From Rhodospirillales bacterium (GTDB lineage Bacteria; Pseudomonadota; Alphaproteobacteria; Reyranellales; Reyranellaceae), in the NCBI GenBank assembly GCA_016699855.1, contig CP064988.1, positions 2,260,501 through 2,324,500 of the forward strand: a stretch of DNA of 64,000 nt, in the 5' to 3' direction. Under the pieces are notes generated by a model that ran no database searches, was not told where the DNA came from, and saw nothing but the letters and a program-made list of their open reading frames with translations. The first letter of the stretch is position 1, and every line of letters starts with the position of its first letter. Of the stretch, positions 35,236-44,490 are shown in pieces. The translations under genes were made by a program, and so were the position numbers.

Positions 35236-36138
35236 TCACATCTCCCACGGCGGCGGATCGAAGCGCCGCGACAGGAACTCGACGAACACCGACACCTTCG
35301 GCGACAGCAGCCGGCGGTGCGGATAGACCGCGTGGATCGGCACCGCGTCGTGCGGCGTGAACGGCGCCAGCACCTGCTTGAGGCGGCCGTCGCCGATCGC
35401 CCGCGCCACGGTGAAATGGGTGAGGCGCACCAGCCCGACGCCGGCCACGGCGAGCTCGTAGAGCATGTCGCCGTCGTCGGCCCGCACCTTGCCGTGGACC
35501 GCGTACTCGCGCGTCACGCCGTCGACGACGAAAGGCCACCGGTTGAGATGCGGCCGGTCGCGGAAACCGAGGCAGTCGTGGCGCACCAGCTCGTCGGGAT
35601 GCGCCGGCTCGCCGCGCTTGGCGAGGTACGCCGGCGCCGCCGCGACCACGCGCCGGTCCTCGCCGATCTTGCGCGCCACGAAGCTGGAGTCCGCGAGGCG
35701 TCCGACCCGCAGCGCGACGTCGAAGCCCTCCTGCACGAGGTCGACCATGCGGTCGGTGAAGGACAGGTCGAGCTCGATGCCGGGATGGGTCTCGAGGAAT
35801 TCCGGCACCAGCGGCAGCACCTGGTGCATGCCGAACGCCAGCGACGTCGTCACCTTGAGCAGGCCGCGCGCGGCCTGGCCCCGCCGGCCGATCGCCGCCT
35901 CGGCCGATTCGATGTCGCCGAGGATGCGCGCGGCGTCGCGGTAGAACGCCTCGCCCTCCTCCGTCAGCGCCAGCTTGCGGGTGGTGCGGTTGAACAGCCG
36001 CACGCCGAGCCGTTCCTCCAGCCGCGTCACCAGTTTGCTGACGGCAGACGGCGTCAGGCCGAGCTGCGGCGCGGCGGCGGAGAAGCCATTGGCTTCGACC
36101 ACCTTCACGAAAGCTGAGAGATCGCCGGTCCGGTCCAT
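35236..36138 (-). CDS. LysR-family transcriptional regulator
   Basis: A 300-residue full-length LysR protein. The N-terminal HTH is DLSAFVKVVEANGFSAAAPQLGLTPSAVSKLV, seen as FSAAAPQLGLTPSAVSKLV, with RLFNRTTRKLALTEEG behind it. The effector domain follows (DLSFTDRMVDLVQEGFDVALRVG). This CrgA-like subgroup carries D-V-A-L-R-V/I-G. It is divergent from a small ORF and the DinB-family gene; the AT-rich gap between them is where it would bind. Target genes are unknown. Confidence 0.92.
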   Translation of the reverse strand: MDRTGDLSAFVKVVEANGFSAAAPQLGLTPSAVSKLVTRLEERLGVRLFNRTTRKLALTEEGEAFYRDAARILGDIESAEAAIGRRGQAARGLLKVTTSLAFGMHQVLPLVPEFLETHPGIELDLSFTDRMVDLVQEGFDVALRVGRLADSSFVARKIGEDRRVVAAAPAYLAKRGEPAHPDELVRHDCLGFRDRPHLNRWPFVVDGVTREYAVHGKVRADDGDMLYELAVAGVGLVRLTHFTVARAIGDGRLKQVLAPFTPHDAVPIHAVYPHRRLLSPKVSVFVEFLSRRFDPPPWEM

Positions 36139-36196
36139 GTCATTCGTGAACCAAATTCATGATGGAGTGTATTTTAATCCACCTTATGTGAATGAC
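36139..36196. promoter_or_regulatory. AT-rich divergent control region with inverted repeat
   Basis: This stretch between the LysR start (36138) and the small ORF (36260) is strikingly AT-rich for the window. GTCATTC at 36139-36145 pairs with GAATGAC at 36190-36196. It probably holds both promoters and a LysR site, but I cannot pick out hexamers with confidence. Confidence 0.35.
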
Positions 36197-36259
36197 AATC
36201 ACTAATTAGATTGCTGCCATGAAGCGGCGTCGCGTCGCTGTCAGCGAGGATCATCCGCC

Positions 36260-36388
36260 ATGAACGCCGCCACCGACATCTCCCGCCTGTACAACGATGC
36301 GCGCCGCCACCGCGCGCAGGCCATGTCCGGCCTGTTCGCCCGGCTCTACCGCGCCGTCGCGCCAGATCGCTCCGAGATCCGCCGCTAG
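36260..36388 (+). CDS. Small arginine-rich protein, 42 residues
   Basis: A short open frame (MNAATDISRLYNDARRHRAQ..., ending in TAG at 36386-36388). GAGGA lies 9 bases upstream of the ATG. It starts just after the AT-rich LysR-divergent region and has the basic, helical look of the small alphaproteobacterial proteins with an R-R-x-R-A core, some related to DUF1127. I do not recognise it. It ends 43 bp before the DinB-family gene and may share its transcript. Confidence 0.5.
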   Translation: MNAATDISRLYNDARRHRAQAMSGLFARLYRAVAPDRSEIRR

Positions 36389-36431
36389 AGGCGCTGGCGC
36401 GGCCCCGCGGGCCGCGCCAGTCTGGATCGCG

Positions 36432-36938
36432 ATGTCCGACGACGCCGTCTGGCGCCAGTACGCGCGCTACAACACGCTGGCCAACGTCCGCCTCTACGAG
36501 GCGGCGGCGGGCCTCGACGATGCCGCGCGCAAGCGCGACCTCGGCGCCTTCTTCGGCAGCCTGCACGGCACGTTGAACCACCTGCTTCTGGGCGACCGCA
36601 TCTGGCTGGCGCGGTTCGAGGGCGGCGCCCATCCGTCGACCGGCCTCGACGCCGTCCTGCACGAGGATTTCGACGCGCTGCGCTGCGAACGCGTGGCGCT
36701 GGACGCGCGCATCGAGACTTTCTTCGACGCGCCGCCGCCGGGATTCCACGACCGGCCGTTCCGCTACGTCAACAACGAGGGCCGCGTCTTCGTCGATCCG
36801 CCATCGCTGATCGTGCCGCACTTCTTCAACCACCAGACCCACCACCGCGGCCAGGCGCACACCTTGCTGTCGATGCTCGGTCTCGGCCGCGACGCGCCGG
36901 TCCTCGACCTGCACCGCGTCATCAAGCCGGATCCCTGA
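36432..36938 (+). CDS. DinB-family protein
   Basis: A 168-residue four-helix-bundle protein of the DinB/YfiT superfamily, often damage- or stress-linked, with metal-dependent thiol transfer in some members. The metal-ligand histidines fit: H50 in HGTLNHLLLGD, H134 and H138 in FNHQTHHRGQ. Length is normal. It is downstream of the small ORF on the same strand and convergent with the LOG-family gene. The actual reaction is unknown. Confidence 0.85.
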   Translation: MSDDAVWRQYARYNTLANVRLYEAAAGLDDAARKRDLGAFFGSLHGTLNHLLLGDRIWLARFEGGAHPSTGLDAVLHEDFDALRCERVALDARIETFFDAPPPGFHDRPFRYVNNEGRVFVDPPSLIVPHFFNHQTHHRGQAHTLLSMLGLGRDAPVLDLHRVIKPDP

Positions 36939-36960
36939 GGTCCGATCCCCCAGGGCGGCG

Positions 36961-37802
36961 TCAGGGCGCCGGTTCGCGGCGCGGCCACGACAGCCCGTCG
37001 GGATCGAGCACGCCGCGCCGCACCAGCGAGGCCCACGCCTCCTCCGGCGTGTCGACGATCTCGAACAGCGCCAGGTCGCCGCCCGCGACCATGCCGGTGT
37101 CGACCAGCCATTTGAAATCCACGGCGCGACGCCAGAACTCGGCGCCGACCAGCACGACCGGCGCGCGCGGCCCTTTGCCGGTCTGCTGCAGCGTCAGGAT
37201 CTCGAACAGCTCGTCGAAGGTCCCGAACCCGCCGGGGAACACCGCCAGCGCGCGGGCGCGCATGGCGAGGTGCATCTTGCGCATCGCGAAGTAGTGGAAC
37301 TGGAAGGTCAGCGCCGGCGTCGAGTAGGCGTTCGGCTCCTGTTCCATCGGCAGGACGATGTTGAACCCAATCGACGGCGCGCCGGCCTCGCTGGCGCGCG
37401 GTTGGCAACCTCCATCACGCCCGGACCGCCGCCGGTCGCGACGACGTTGAAATGCTCGCCGTCGCGCGGCGCCAGCGCGCCGCCCTCGCGCGACACGATC
37501 CCGGCGAAGGCCCGCGCCGCCTCGTAGTGCGCGCCCGCCGCCTCCAGCCGCGTCACGGCGGCGCGCTCGTCGTCCGTGCGCGCCGCGTGGCGCGCCGCCG
37601 CCACCGCCTCGGGAGACGGCATGCGGGCGCTGCCGAACACGATCACCGTCGAGCGGATGCGCCAGTCGCGCAGCGCCAGCTCGGCCTTCTCGTACTCCAG
37701 CGCGAAGCGCACCCCGCGCAACTCGTCGCGGCGCAGGAACGCGCCGTCGTCGACCGGCAGGATGAAGCTCCGGGATGCCTTCTGCGCCTCGTTGTCCACC
37801 AT
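36961..37802 (-). CDS. LOG-family protein (TIGR00730), frameshifted
   Basis: A Rossmann-fold protein of the LOG/lysine-decarboxylase-like family; several members are cytokinin-nucleotide phosphoribohydrolases, others are PpnN-like nucleosidases. The N-terminal part in one frame has VIVFGSARMPSP and VVATGGGPGVMEVANR. It then goes out of frame near 37391-37400, and the rest continues in another: SIGFNIVLPMEQ and FPGGFGTFDELFEILT (the P-G-G-x-G-T-x-x-E motif). Restoring a single G gives NRGASEAGAPSIG. Total length is 842 nt, one short of 281 codons. The lesion is probably a sequencing error, otherwise a fresh pseudogene. Confidence 0.8.
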
Positions 37803-37920
37803 GGTTTCCGCATTCCGTCTGAGGGGAGTCGATGGCGGCCATTGTACGCGGAAACGCCGCGCACCACCTGACTCCCGGGGCACGAGTCCGGCTATACTCC
37901 GCTCCGGACCGGAGGCTCGC

Positions 37921-38919
37921 ATGCAACTCGACGACACACCCGAAAGCGAACACGTCGACGACCAGCGCGATGGCGGTGGCGGCGGTGGATTCGGCGGCGG
38001 CGGGCCGTTCGGCGGCGGCGGCGGCATGGGCGGCGGCGGCTTCGGCGGCGGCGGCGGTCTGCCGATCCCCGGCGGCGGCATCGGCGGTATCGGCATGATC
38101 GTGTTGGTGGTCGGCGCTTTGTTCTTCGGCGTCAATCCGCTGGCGCTGCTGGGCGGCGGCGGTGGCTTCGGCGGCGGCGGCGCGCCGACCCCGTCCTACC
38201 GCGAGCAGCCCGCGCCGCCGCAGATGCGCCAGCAGGGCCAGCCCCAGGGCCAGGCCCGCCCGCAGGGGCGCAACGACGAGATGACGGTGTTCGTGCGCCG
38301 CGTGCTCGGCAGCACCGAGGAGACGTGGAACGAGTATTTCCCCGCCCGCATGAACCGCCGCTACGAGCCGCCGACGCTGGTGCTGTTCAGCGGCTCGGTG
38401 CGCTCGGCCTGCGGCATGGCCGACGCGGCCGTGGGGCCGTTCTACTGCCCCGGCGACAAGCGCGTGTACATCGACCTGTCGTTCTACGACGAGCTGCGCA
38501 CGCGCTTCCGCGCGCCCGGCGATTTCGCGCAGGCCTACGTCATCGCGCACGAGATCGGCCACCACATCCAGAACATGATGGGCATCCTCGACAAGGCGCA
38601 GGCGGCCAAGGCGCGCATGAGCAAGGCGCAGGCCAACGCGCTGCAGGTGCGGGTCGAGCTGCAGGCCGACTGCATCGCCGGCGTCTGGGCGTTCCACGCC
38701 AACCGCAAGCGCAAGATCCTGGAGCCCGGCGACGTCGAGGAGGGCATGGGCGCGGCCGCCGCGATCGGCGACGACCGCCTGCAGCGCCAGGCCCGCGGCT
38801 ACGTGCAGCCCGAGAGCTTCACCCACGGAAGCTCGGCGCAGCGCCAGCGCTGGCTGATGCGCGGCCTGCAGAGCGGCGACCTGGGCCAGTGCGACACGTT
38901 CAGCGCCAAGGAACTGTAG
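37921..38919 (+). CDS. Neutral zinc metallopeptidase (YpfJ family)
   Basis: A 332-residue membrane-anchored predicted metallopeptidase. About 45 glycine-dominated residues precede a TM helix (IGMIVLVVGALFFGVN), then a second glycine run. The catalytic part has HEIGHH with H210, E211 and H214 and a downstream ELQADCIAG for the third ligand. GMADAAVGPFYCPGDKRVYIDLSFYDEL is the conserved YpfJ block (seen as YCPGDKRVYIDLSFYDEL). The substrate is unknown in the family. GGAGG precedes the ATG. The glycine-rich head is extreme but common in the family. Confidence 0.88.
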   Translation: MQLDDTPESEHVDDQRDGGGGGGFGGGGPFGGGGGMGGGGFGGGGGLPIPGGGIGGIGMIVLVVGALFFGVNPLALLGGGGGFGGGGAPTPSYREQPAPPQMRQQGQPQGQARPQGRNDEMTVFVRRVLGSTEETWNEYFPARMNRRYEPPTLVLFSGSVRSACGMADAAVGPFYCPGDKRVYIDLSFYDELRTRFRAPGDFAQAYVIAHEIGHHIQNMMGILDKAQAAKARMSKAQANALQVRVELQADCIAGVWAFHANRKRKILEPGDVEEGMGAAAAIGDDRLQRQARGYVQPESFTHGSSAQRQRWLMRGLQSGDLGQCDTFSAKEL

Positions 38920-38945
38920 CGCGCGGCGTCCCGTCGTTGATGAGC

Positions 38946-38971
38946 AAGGGCCCGGCCGACGCCGGGCCCTT
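38946..38971. terminator. Bidirectional terminator hairpin
   Basis: An 11-bp stem AAGGGCCCGGC / GCCGGGCCCTT with a short CGAC-like loop lies between the convergent stops of the metallopeptidase (38919) and the FAH-family gene (38992). TT-CTTG follows on the plus strand and TTGCTCA on the minus. Confidence 0.65.
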
Positions 38972-38991
38972 CTTGATTCAAGACGCGGTGA

Positions 38992-39693
38992 TCAGACGTA
39001 GCTGATCGCCACCGAACCGCATTTCTCGACGGAGCCGATCAGCGTGTCGCCGGCCACCACCGCCGCGACGCCCTCCGGCGTGCCCGTGTAGATCAGGTCG
39101 CCGGCGCCGAGGATGACGAGGCCGGAGAGGTAGGAGATCGTCTCGGCGACGTTCCAGATCAGCTCGTTGAGGTTGGCCTTCTGGCGCGTCTTGCCGTTGA
39201 CGTCGAGCTGGATGGCGCCGGCGTCGGGGTGGCCGATCTCGCTGGCGCGGTGGATCCGGCCGATCGGCGCGCCCTGGTCGAAGCCCTTGCCCATGTCCCA
39301 CGGCCGGCCCTTGTCGCGGGCCGCGTTCTGCAGATCGCGGCGTGTCATGTCGAGGCCGGCGGCGTAGCCCCAGGCATGCTCCAGCGCCTTGTCGACCGGC
39401 ACGTTGACGCCGCCTTTGCCGATGGCGACGACCAGCTCCATCTCGTGGTGCAGGTTCTTGGTCGCCAGCGGATACGGCAGCTTGACGGGATTGGCCGGAT
39501 CGGGCGCCACGACGATGGCGTCGGTCGGCTTGGCGAAGAAGAACGGCGGCTCGCGGTCGGGATCGCCACCCATTTCGCGCGCGTGGGCGGCGTAGTTGCG
39601 GCCGACGCAGTAGATGCGGCGGACCGGGAACAGGTCGGACGTGCCGACGACGGGCACGCCGACAGTGGGCGGCGGCGGGATCACATAGGCCAT
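38992..39693 (-). CDS. Fumarylacetoacetate hydrolase family protein
   Basis: A 233-residue FAH-fold enzyme. IYCVGRNYAAHAREMG opens the domain; LHHEMELVVAIG carries the metal-binding E-x-E; GLDMTRRDLQ, KGFDQGAPIG and LIYTGTPEGVAAV are family blocks. Members hydrolyse or decarboxylate acylpyruvates and similar diketo acids (fumarylpyruvate, acylpyruvate, oxaloacetate). I prefer ATG 39693 over an upstream TTG, because GGAGC sits just before it. No aromatic pathway partner is adjacent. Confidence 0.88.
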   Translation of the reverse strand: MAYVIPPPPTVGVPVVGTSDLFPVRRIYCVGRNYAAHAREMGGDPDREPPFFFAKPTDAIVVAPDPANPVKLPYPLATKNLHHEMELVVAIGKGGVNVPVDKALEHAWGYAAGLDMTRRDLQNAARDKGRPWDMGKGFDQGAPIGRIHRASEIGHPDAGAIQLDVNGKTRQKANLNELIWNVAETISYLSGLVILGAGDLIYTGTPEGVAAVVAGDTLIGSVEKCGSVAISYV

Positions 39694-39770
39694 GCGGGGC
39701 TCCGGATGCAAAAGGCGCGCGCAGGCTTAGCGCGGACGGCGGGTGCGGAGCAAGGTCGCGCCGCCGCCGG

Positions 39771-41213
39771 TCACTTCGTCAGGTCGAGGCGGCGCTGGAG
39801 CGGCAGGCCGCCGAGCGTGCCCTCGATCCCGCGCAGCGCGCGCTGCCACTCGGCACGGGCCTCGGCGACGCGCCCCAGACCGTGGAGCACATCGCCCAGG
39901 GTCCTGCGGAGGTCCATGTTGTCCGCGCCGCCGAACCGCGCCAGCCCGGCCCGCAGCATCGCCTCGGCCTTGGCGCCGTCGCCGAGGCGGAAGTGGATCC
40001 ACGCCAGCGCGGGCACCCAGAGATAGGCGTCGCGCCTCTTGCCCGCCTCCTCGACCGCGGCCCGCGCGACCTCCAGGGCGCCGCGCCCCGTCTCGGGATG
40101 CTCCGCCAGGGCCGCGGCGAGGTTGCGCAGATCGGCGGCGTCGAAGATCTTCAGCTCGATCATCCGCTGCAGCACGGCCACGGCGGCGGCCTCGTCCCGC
40201 GGGCCCCCGCGTCCCGCCGCCGCCATGGCGCCGGCCGGCCCCGCGGCGTGCTCGTAGCCGGCTTCGAACGCCCGGAAGTACCACTGCCGCGCCGCGGCGA
40301 CATCGGTCAGCGCGCCGTCGCTGCCGTCGCCGCTCAGGTAGTGGTCGGCCAGCTCGTGCATCGCCACCGCGATCCCCTGTTCGGCGGCGCAGTGGTAGAG
40401 CAGACGCGCGCGGGCGCTGTCGGCCGACGCGCGCGCGCCGCCGGCGCCGGACATCCGCGCGAGCATCAGACACGCGACCGGCTCGCCGCGGGCGGCGGCC
40501 TGGCGGAACCACGGCAGCGGATCCTCGGTCGCGCGCGCGTCGCTGCGCCGGGCCTCCACCAGCGCCACACCCAGCCGCGACGCCGCTTCGACATCGCCGC
40601 GCTGCGCCGCGCGGCGCAGCAGTTTCATGCCGTCCTCGGGATTGAACTGGTACGGCGGGGCATACTCGTCGTTGGTCCGGATCGCGCCGACGACGTAGAG
40701 CGCGTCGACATCCTCGCCCGCGACCTTCGCGCGCGCGGCGCGGTAGGCCTGGCGCATGAGATCAACGACCTCGCCGTCGGCGATCCTCGTTCCGTCGAGG
40801 AACACCGCGAGCTCGAACTTGCCGCGTGGATAATCGTCGGTCGCGGCGCGCCGGAACCATCTCGCGGCCTCCTCGACGTCGCGCGGCACGCCCAGGCCGC
40901 GCTGATGGGCGCGCGCCAGGTCGAGCGCGGCGGCCGGCAGCCCCGCCTCGGCGGCCCGGCGCAGCAGCGCGACCGCCATCGGCAGATCGCGCGTCATGCC
41001 ATCACCCTGCATCAGGGCCCGGCCGAACTTGTGGGCGCCGGCGGCGTCGCCGCGGGCGGCGGCGTAGCATGTTTCCAGCATCGGCCCGGCGCGCGACACG
41101 CGCATGACGCAGTCGAACACATCGAAGCCGGGCGGCGTCCGGGCGGCGGCCGCACCCGCCGCCAACGCGCCCAGCGCGAGCCCCACGACGCAGACGGTTG
41201 CAAGGACGCGCAT
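39771..41213 (-). CDS. Secreted Sel1-like/TPR repeat protein
   Basis: A 480-residue protein with a signal peptide (MRVLATVCVVGLALGALAAGAAAA) and many Sel1-type repeats: AVALLRRAAEAGLPAAALDLARAHQRGLGVPRD (seen as GLPAAALDLARAHQRG) and AARWFRRAA follow the pattern, and further copies run to about residue 340, then TPR-like units to the end (EAMLRAGLARFG, LGDVLHGLGRVAEARAEWQ). Sel1 proteins act as adaptors in the envelope or in signalling. A partner is not indicated by the neighbours. Confidence 0.85.
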   Translation of the reverse strand: MRVLATVCVVGLALGALAAGAAAARTPPGFDVFDCVMRVSRAGPMLETCYAAARGDAAGAHKFGRALMQGDGMTRDLPMAVALLRRAAEAGLPAAALDLARAHQRGLGVPRDVEEAARWFRRAATDDYPRGKFELAVFLDGTRIADGEVVDLMRQAYRAARAKVAGEDVDALYVVGAIRTNDEYAPPYQFNPEDGMKLLRRAAQRGDVEAASRLGVALVEARRSDARATEDPLPWFRQAAARGEPVACLMLARMSGAGGARASADSARARLLYHCAAEQGIAVAMHELADHYLSGDGSDGALTDVAAARQWYFRAFEAGYEHAAGPAGAMAAAGRGGPRDEAAAVAVLQRMIELKIFDAADLRNLAAALAEHPETGRGALEVARAAVEEAGKRRDAYLWVPALAWIHFRLGDGAKAEAMLRAGLARFGGADNMDLRRTLGDVLHGLGRVAEARAEWQRALRGIEGTLGGLPLQRRLDLTK

Positions 41214-41303
41214 GGAAACCTCCCGGCCGGACGTCGAGCGGCGACGACGATTGCCGGCCGGCGCGGAAAACGCAATACGGGGCCGCGGCGGCCCCGCGCG
41301 GCG

Positions 41304-42341
41304 TCAGCGCAGCCGCTTGTAGACGTCGCGCGCGAAGCGCCACAGCGCGGTGTCGCGCAGGCCGCCGGACACGGAGCCGCCGCCCGCGAAGTCCGCCAGC
41401 ATGGCGTCCTCCCCCAACGACTCGGCCCAAGGCCGCAGCGTCTCGACGGCACCGCCGCGCTCGCCCGGCGACAGCATGCGCGAACACTCCGCCAGCCGCG
41501 ACCGCAGCCGCGCGCGCTGCGCGGCGGCGATGCGCGCGGCGTCGGCGCCGGGCACGCGCGCGGCCACCTCGGGGATCACGCGCAGGGCGATGGCGACGTC
41601 GTCCTCCAGCACCTGCGGCAGGCGCCTCAGGCCGATCTCCGGCCGGTACTCGACGCGGTAGTCGGCCAGGAAGGCGGGGCGGTGCACGAACGGTCCCAGC
41701 GCCGCCAAGCGAAGCCACAGCGCCCAGTCGCCATAGAGATGCAGGCTCTCGTCGAAGCCGCCGACATGCGCCCAGGCCGCCTTGCGGAAGGCGTGCGCGG
41801 CGGGGTGCACTTTCGCGGCCGAGATCTGGACGTGCAGGTTCTCGGGCGGCGCGGCGTAGGGTTTGACCGACAGCACGCGTTCCTCGCGGATGACGCGGCC
41901 CTCGCCGTCGATGTGGCGGAAATCGCCGCTGACCAGCACCGCCTCGGAATGGTGCGCGATCGCCGTCGCGATCTCGGTCGAGAAGCCCGGCAGCGCCCGG
42001 TCGTCGGAGCCCATGAGCGACACCCATGTGCCGCGCGCCTGTGAGACCGCGAAATTGTAATTGCCCATCATGCCCATGCGGCGCGGCGGGTCGACGACGC
42101 GCACGCGTCCGGCGTAGCGCGCGATCAGCTCGCGCGACCCGTCGTCGCTGCCGTCGTCGCAGACGACGATCTCGGAGATGCGCGCCTTCTGCGCCAGCAG
42201 CGACTCGATGGTCTCGCCGACGTAGCGGACGTGGTTGTAGGACGGCACCACGAAGGAATGCAGGATCGGCGATTCGTCCCGCGCCGGATCGATCGAGAAA
42301 TCGCCGGGCCGCCAGTCCGGTCGCGGTGGAGGCGGCGTCAT
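41304..42341 (-). CDS. Glycosyltransferase family 2 protein
   Basis: A 345-residue GT-A enzyme. FVVPSYNHVRYVGETIESLLAQ is the usual start (seen as FVVPSYNHVRYVGETI), CDDGSDDGSRELI contains the nucleotide-binding D-D-G-S, and MGSDDRALPGF gives the D-x-D-like metal site. The C-terminal 130 residues are helical and lack TM segments. It shares architecture and many residues with the gene just upstream, which it overlaps by 4 bp (ATGA), so the pair is a tandem duplication. Donor and acceptor unknown. Confidence 0.88.
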   Translation of the reverse strand: MTPPPPRPDWRPGDFSIDPARDESPILHSFVVPSYNHVRYVGETIESLLAQKARISEIVVCDDGSDDGSRELIARYAGRVRVVDPPRRMGMMGNYNFAVSQARGTWVSLMGSDDRALPGFSTEIATAIAHHSEAVLVSGDFRHIDGEGRVIREERVLSVKPYAAPPENLHVQISAAKVHPAAHAFRKAAWAHVGGFDESLHLYGDWALWLRLAALGPFVHRPAFLADYRVEYRPEIGLRRLPQVLEDDVAIALRVIPEVAARVPGADAARIAAAQRARLRSRLAECSRMLSPGERGGAVETLRPWAESLGEDAMLADFAGGGSVSGGLRDTALWRFARDVYKRLR

Positions 42342-43390
42342 GGCCGGGGCCGCACGACCGAGCGGACGCGCCGGTAGGCCTCGCGCAGCGCGCCGCGGGC
42401 GCGGCTGCCGCGCCAGCCGGTCGGCACCGCGCCGCCGTCGGCGAAGCGCTCGAGCAGGCGGCGCTCGCCGACCTGGCCGGCCCAGTCGCGCAGGATCTCG
42501 ACCGCGAAGGCGCGCTCGTCCGGTTCCAGCATGCCGGCGGTCTCGCGCAGCACGGCGCGGAAGCGCTGGCGGCCGCCGGCGCGCAGCCGCGCGGCGTCGA
42601 TCCCGGACATCGTCGCGGCGATCTCGGGGATCAGCGTCATCTGCACGTCGACGTCGTCGCGCAGGCTCTGCGGCAGCCTTCCCTTGGCGATGCCCGGCCG
42701 GTACGCCACGCGGTACTGCGCGATGATCTGGCGCACGTGGGCGAAATCGCCGAGCGCCGACAGCTTCAACCACAGGCCCCAGTCGCCATAGAGCCGCAGC
42801 CGGGTCTCGAAGCCGCCTGCCTTCTCCCACGCGTCGCGCCGGAAGGCGTGCGCGGCGACCTGCACCATGTTGGCCGGCACCAGCCGGTACAACGTCTCAG
42901 GCGGGCTGACGACGCGCTTGGCGGTCACCGTCCCGGCCGACAGCAGCACGCGGCCGTCCGCGTCGATCTGGTCGACGTCGCCGCTGACCACGACGGCGCC
43001 GGGATGGGCAGCCACGCCGGCGGCGATCACGCGCGTGAACCGCGGCAGCGCCAGATCGTCGGCGCCCATGATCGACACCCACTCGGTGCGCGCGTGCGAG
43101 ACGCCCCAGTTCCAGTTGAACGCCATGCCGCGGTGCTCGGGCGGCTGGACGATCCGGATGCGGTCGCCGAAGCGGCGCAGCACGTCCATCGAATGGTCGA
43201 CGCTGAAATCCTCGGACACGACGATCTCGGATCCGGCCATGTCCTGGGCGAGCAACGACTCGACCGTCAGGCCGACGTAGTCGGCCTGGTTGTGCGACGG
43301 AACGACGAATGTGTGGCTGAAGCCCATTTGCCGGTTCCATATGTCAAGAAACGGCCGCGAAAACAATCGCGTGGGCGGCTCCGCCGCCAT
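42338..43390 (-). CDS. Glycosyltransferase family 2 protein (paralogue of neighbour)
   Basis: A 350-residue GT-A enzyme with FVVPSHNQADYVGLTVESLLAQ (seen as FVVPSHNQADYVGLT), the nucleotide site SEDFSVDHSMDVLRRFG, and IMGADDLALPRF at the metal site. A notable change is S-E-D-F-S-x-D-x-S instead of D-D-G-S. HAFRRDAWEKAGGF and YGDWGLWLKLSALGDF are shared with the paralogue downstream. The start is uncertain: ATG 43390 gives a head of similar length to the paralogue; ATG 43327 has a slightly better ribosome site. Confidence 0.85.
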   Translation of the reverse strand: MAAEPPTRLFSRPFLDIWNRQMGFSHTFVVPSHNQADYVGLTVESLLAQDMAGSEIVVSEDFSVDHSMDVLRRFGDRIRIVQPPEHRGMAFNWNWGVSHARTEWVSIMGADDLALPRFTRVIAAGVAAHPGAVVVSGDVDQIDADGRVLLSAGTVTAKRVVSPPETLYRLVPANMVQVAAHAFRRDAWEKAGGFETRLRLYGDWGLWLKLSALGDFAHVRQIIAQYRVAYRPGIAKGRLPQSLRDDVDVQMTLIPEIAATMSGIDAARLRAGGRQRFRAVLRETAGMLEPDERAFAVEILRDWAGQVGERRLLERFADGGAVPTGWRGSRARGALREAYRRVRSVVRPRP

Positions 43391-43478
43391 CGTTGCGCCG
43401 CGGCGGAGGCAGGGCCGCGGCGCGGCGCGTTGACAGCGCCCGCACCGCCCCGTCCAATCCGCCGGATGGAGGAACGCC

Positions 43479-44458
43479 ATGAAGTTCGGCATATTCTACG
43501 AGCACCAGCTGCCCCGGCCGTGGGCCGAGAAGAGCGAGTACCAGCTGCTGCAGGACTCGCTGACCCAGATCGAGCTGGCCGACCGGCTGGGCTACGACTA
43601 CGCGTGGGAGGTCGAGCACCACTTCCTCGAGGAATATTCGCACTCCTCCGCGCCGGAGGTGTTCCTCGGCGCCGCCAGCCCCCGGCGCGCAACGTCATTC
43701 CCAAGCCCTACCAGAAGCCGCATCCGCCGCTGTGGGTGGCGTGCTCCAACATCCAGACCATCGGCAAGGCCGGCGAATGGGGCATGGGCGCGCTGGGCTT
43801 CACCTTCGTCTCGCCCGAGGCGGCCCGGGCGTGGGTGCACAAGTACTACAACAACCTGACGCGCAACCAACGGAAGCTGACCGACTACGTCGCCAACCCC
43901 AACATCGCGATGGTCTCCGGCTTCATGTGCGCCGAGACCGACGCGGAGGCGCTGGAGAAGGCGGCCGGGTGGACGTTCTTCATCTTCGCGCTCAGCTACT
44001 ACGGCCGCAAAGGCGTCGACGCGCCGGGCACGAGCGACCTCTGGAAGGAGTACCAGAACTGGAAGGGCGGACCCGAAGAGCAGAAGGCGCTCGAGGCGGG
44101 CCTGATCGGCTCGCCGGAGACCATCCGTCGCAAGCTGCGCCAGTTCCAGGCCAGCCATGTCGACCAGGTGATCCTGCTCAACCAGGCGGGCAAGACAAGC
44201 CACAAGGACATCTGCGAGTCGCTGGAGCTGTTCGCCAGGGAGGTGATGCCGGAGTTCCACGCCGCCGAGCCGGCGCACCAGGAGTGGAAGCGCGGCGTGC
44301 TCGACGGCACCACGCTCCTCGAGGATCTCGACACGCAGCGCTACGACATCTTCTCGCACCAGAACGAGCACATCGTCCGGCTGACGCCGGAGCAGCTCAA
44401 GGCTAAGATGGCGGAGAAGGAAGGCGCCGCCGGCAAGGTCGCCGCCGGCGACGACTGA
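43479..44458 (+). pseudogene. Luciferase-like monooxygenase with internal deletion and frame change
   Basis: The N-terminal 66 codons (MKFGIFYEHQLPRPWAEKSE, VEHHFLEEYSHSSAPEV) are in one frame; from about 43688 the sequence continues in another (RNVIPKPYQKPHPPLWVACS, FVSPEAARAWVHKYYN, GLIGSPETIRRKLRQF) to TGA at 44458. In full-length relatives about 95-100 barrel residues lie between these parts, so the break is a real loss of sequence, not one indel. The length here is 980 nt. The F420/FMN barrel cannot fold normally. Either a decaying gene or an assembly collapse; family function is oxidation by FMN-type flavin or F420. Confidence 0.75.
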
Positions 44459-44490
44459 AGGCCCTTCCAGAACGTGCAAGGAGACCAGAC

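Noticed and set aside
37980..38180. CRISPR-like or simple repeat in GGC-rich DNA
   Set aside because: This is the glycine-rich coding start of the YpfJ-family peptidase, with no spacers or fixed repeat length.
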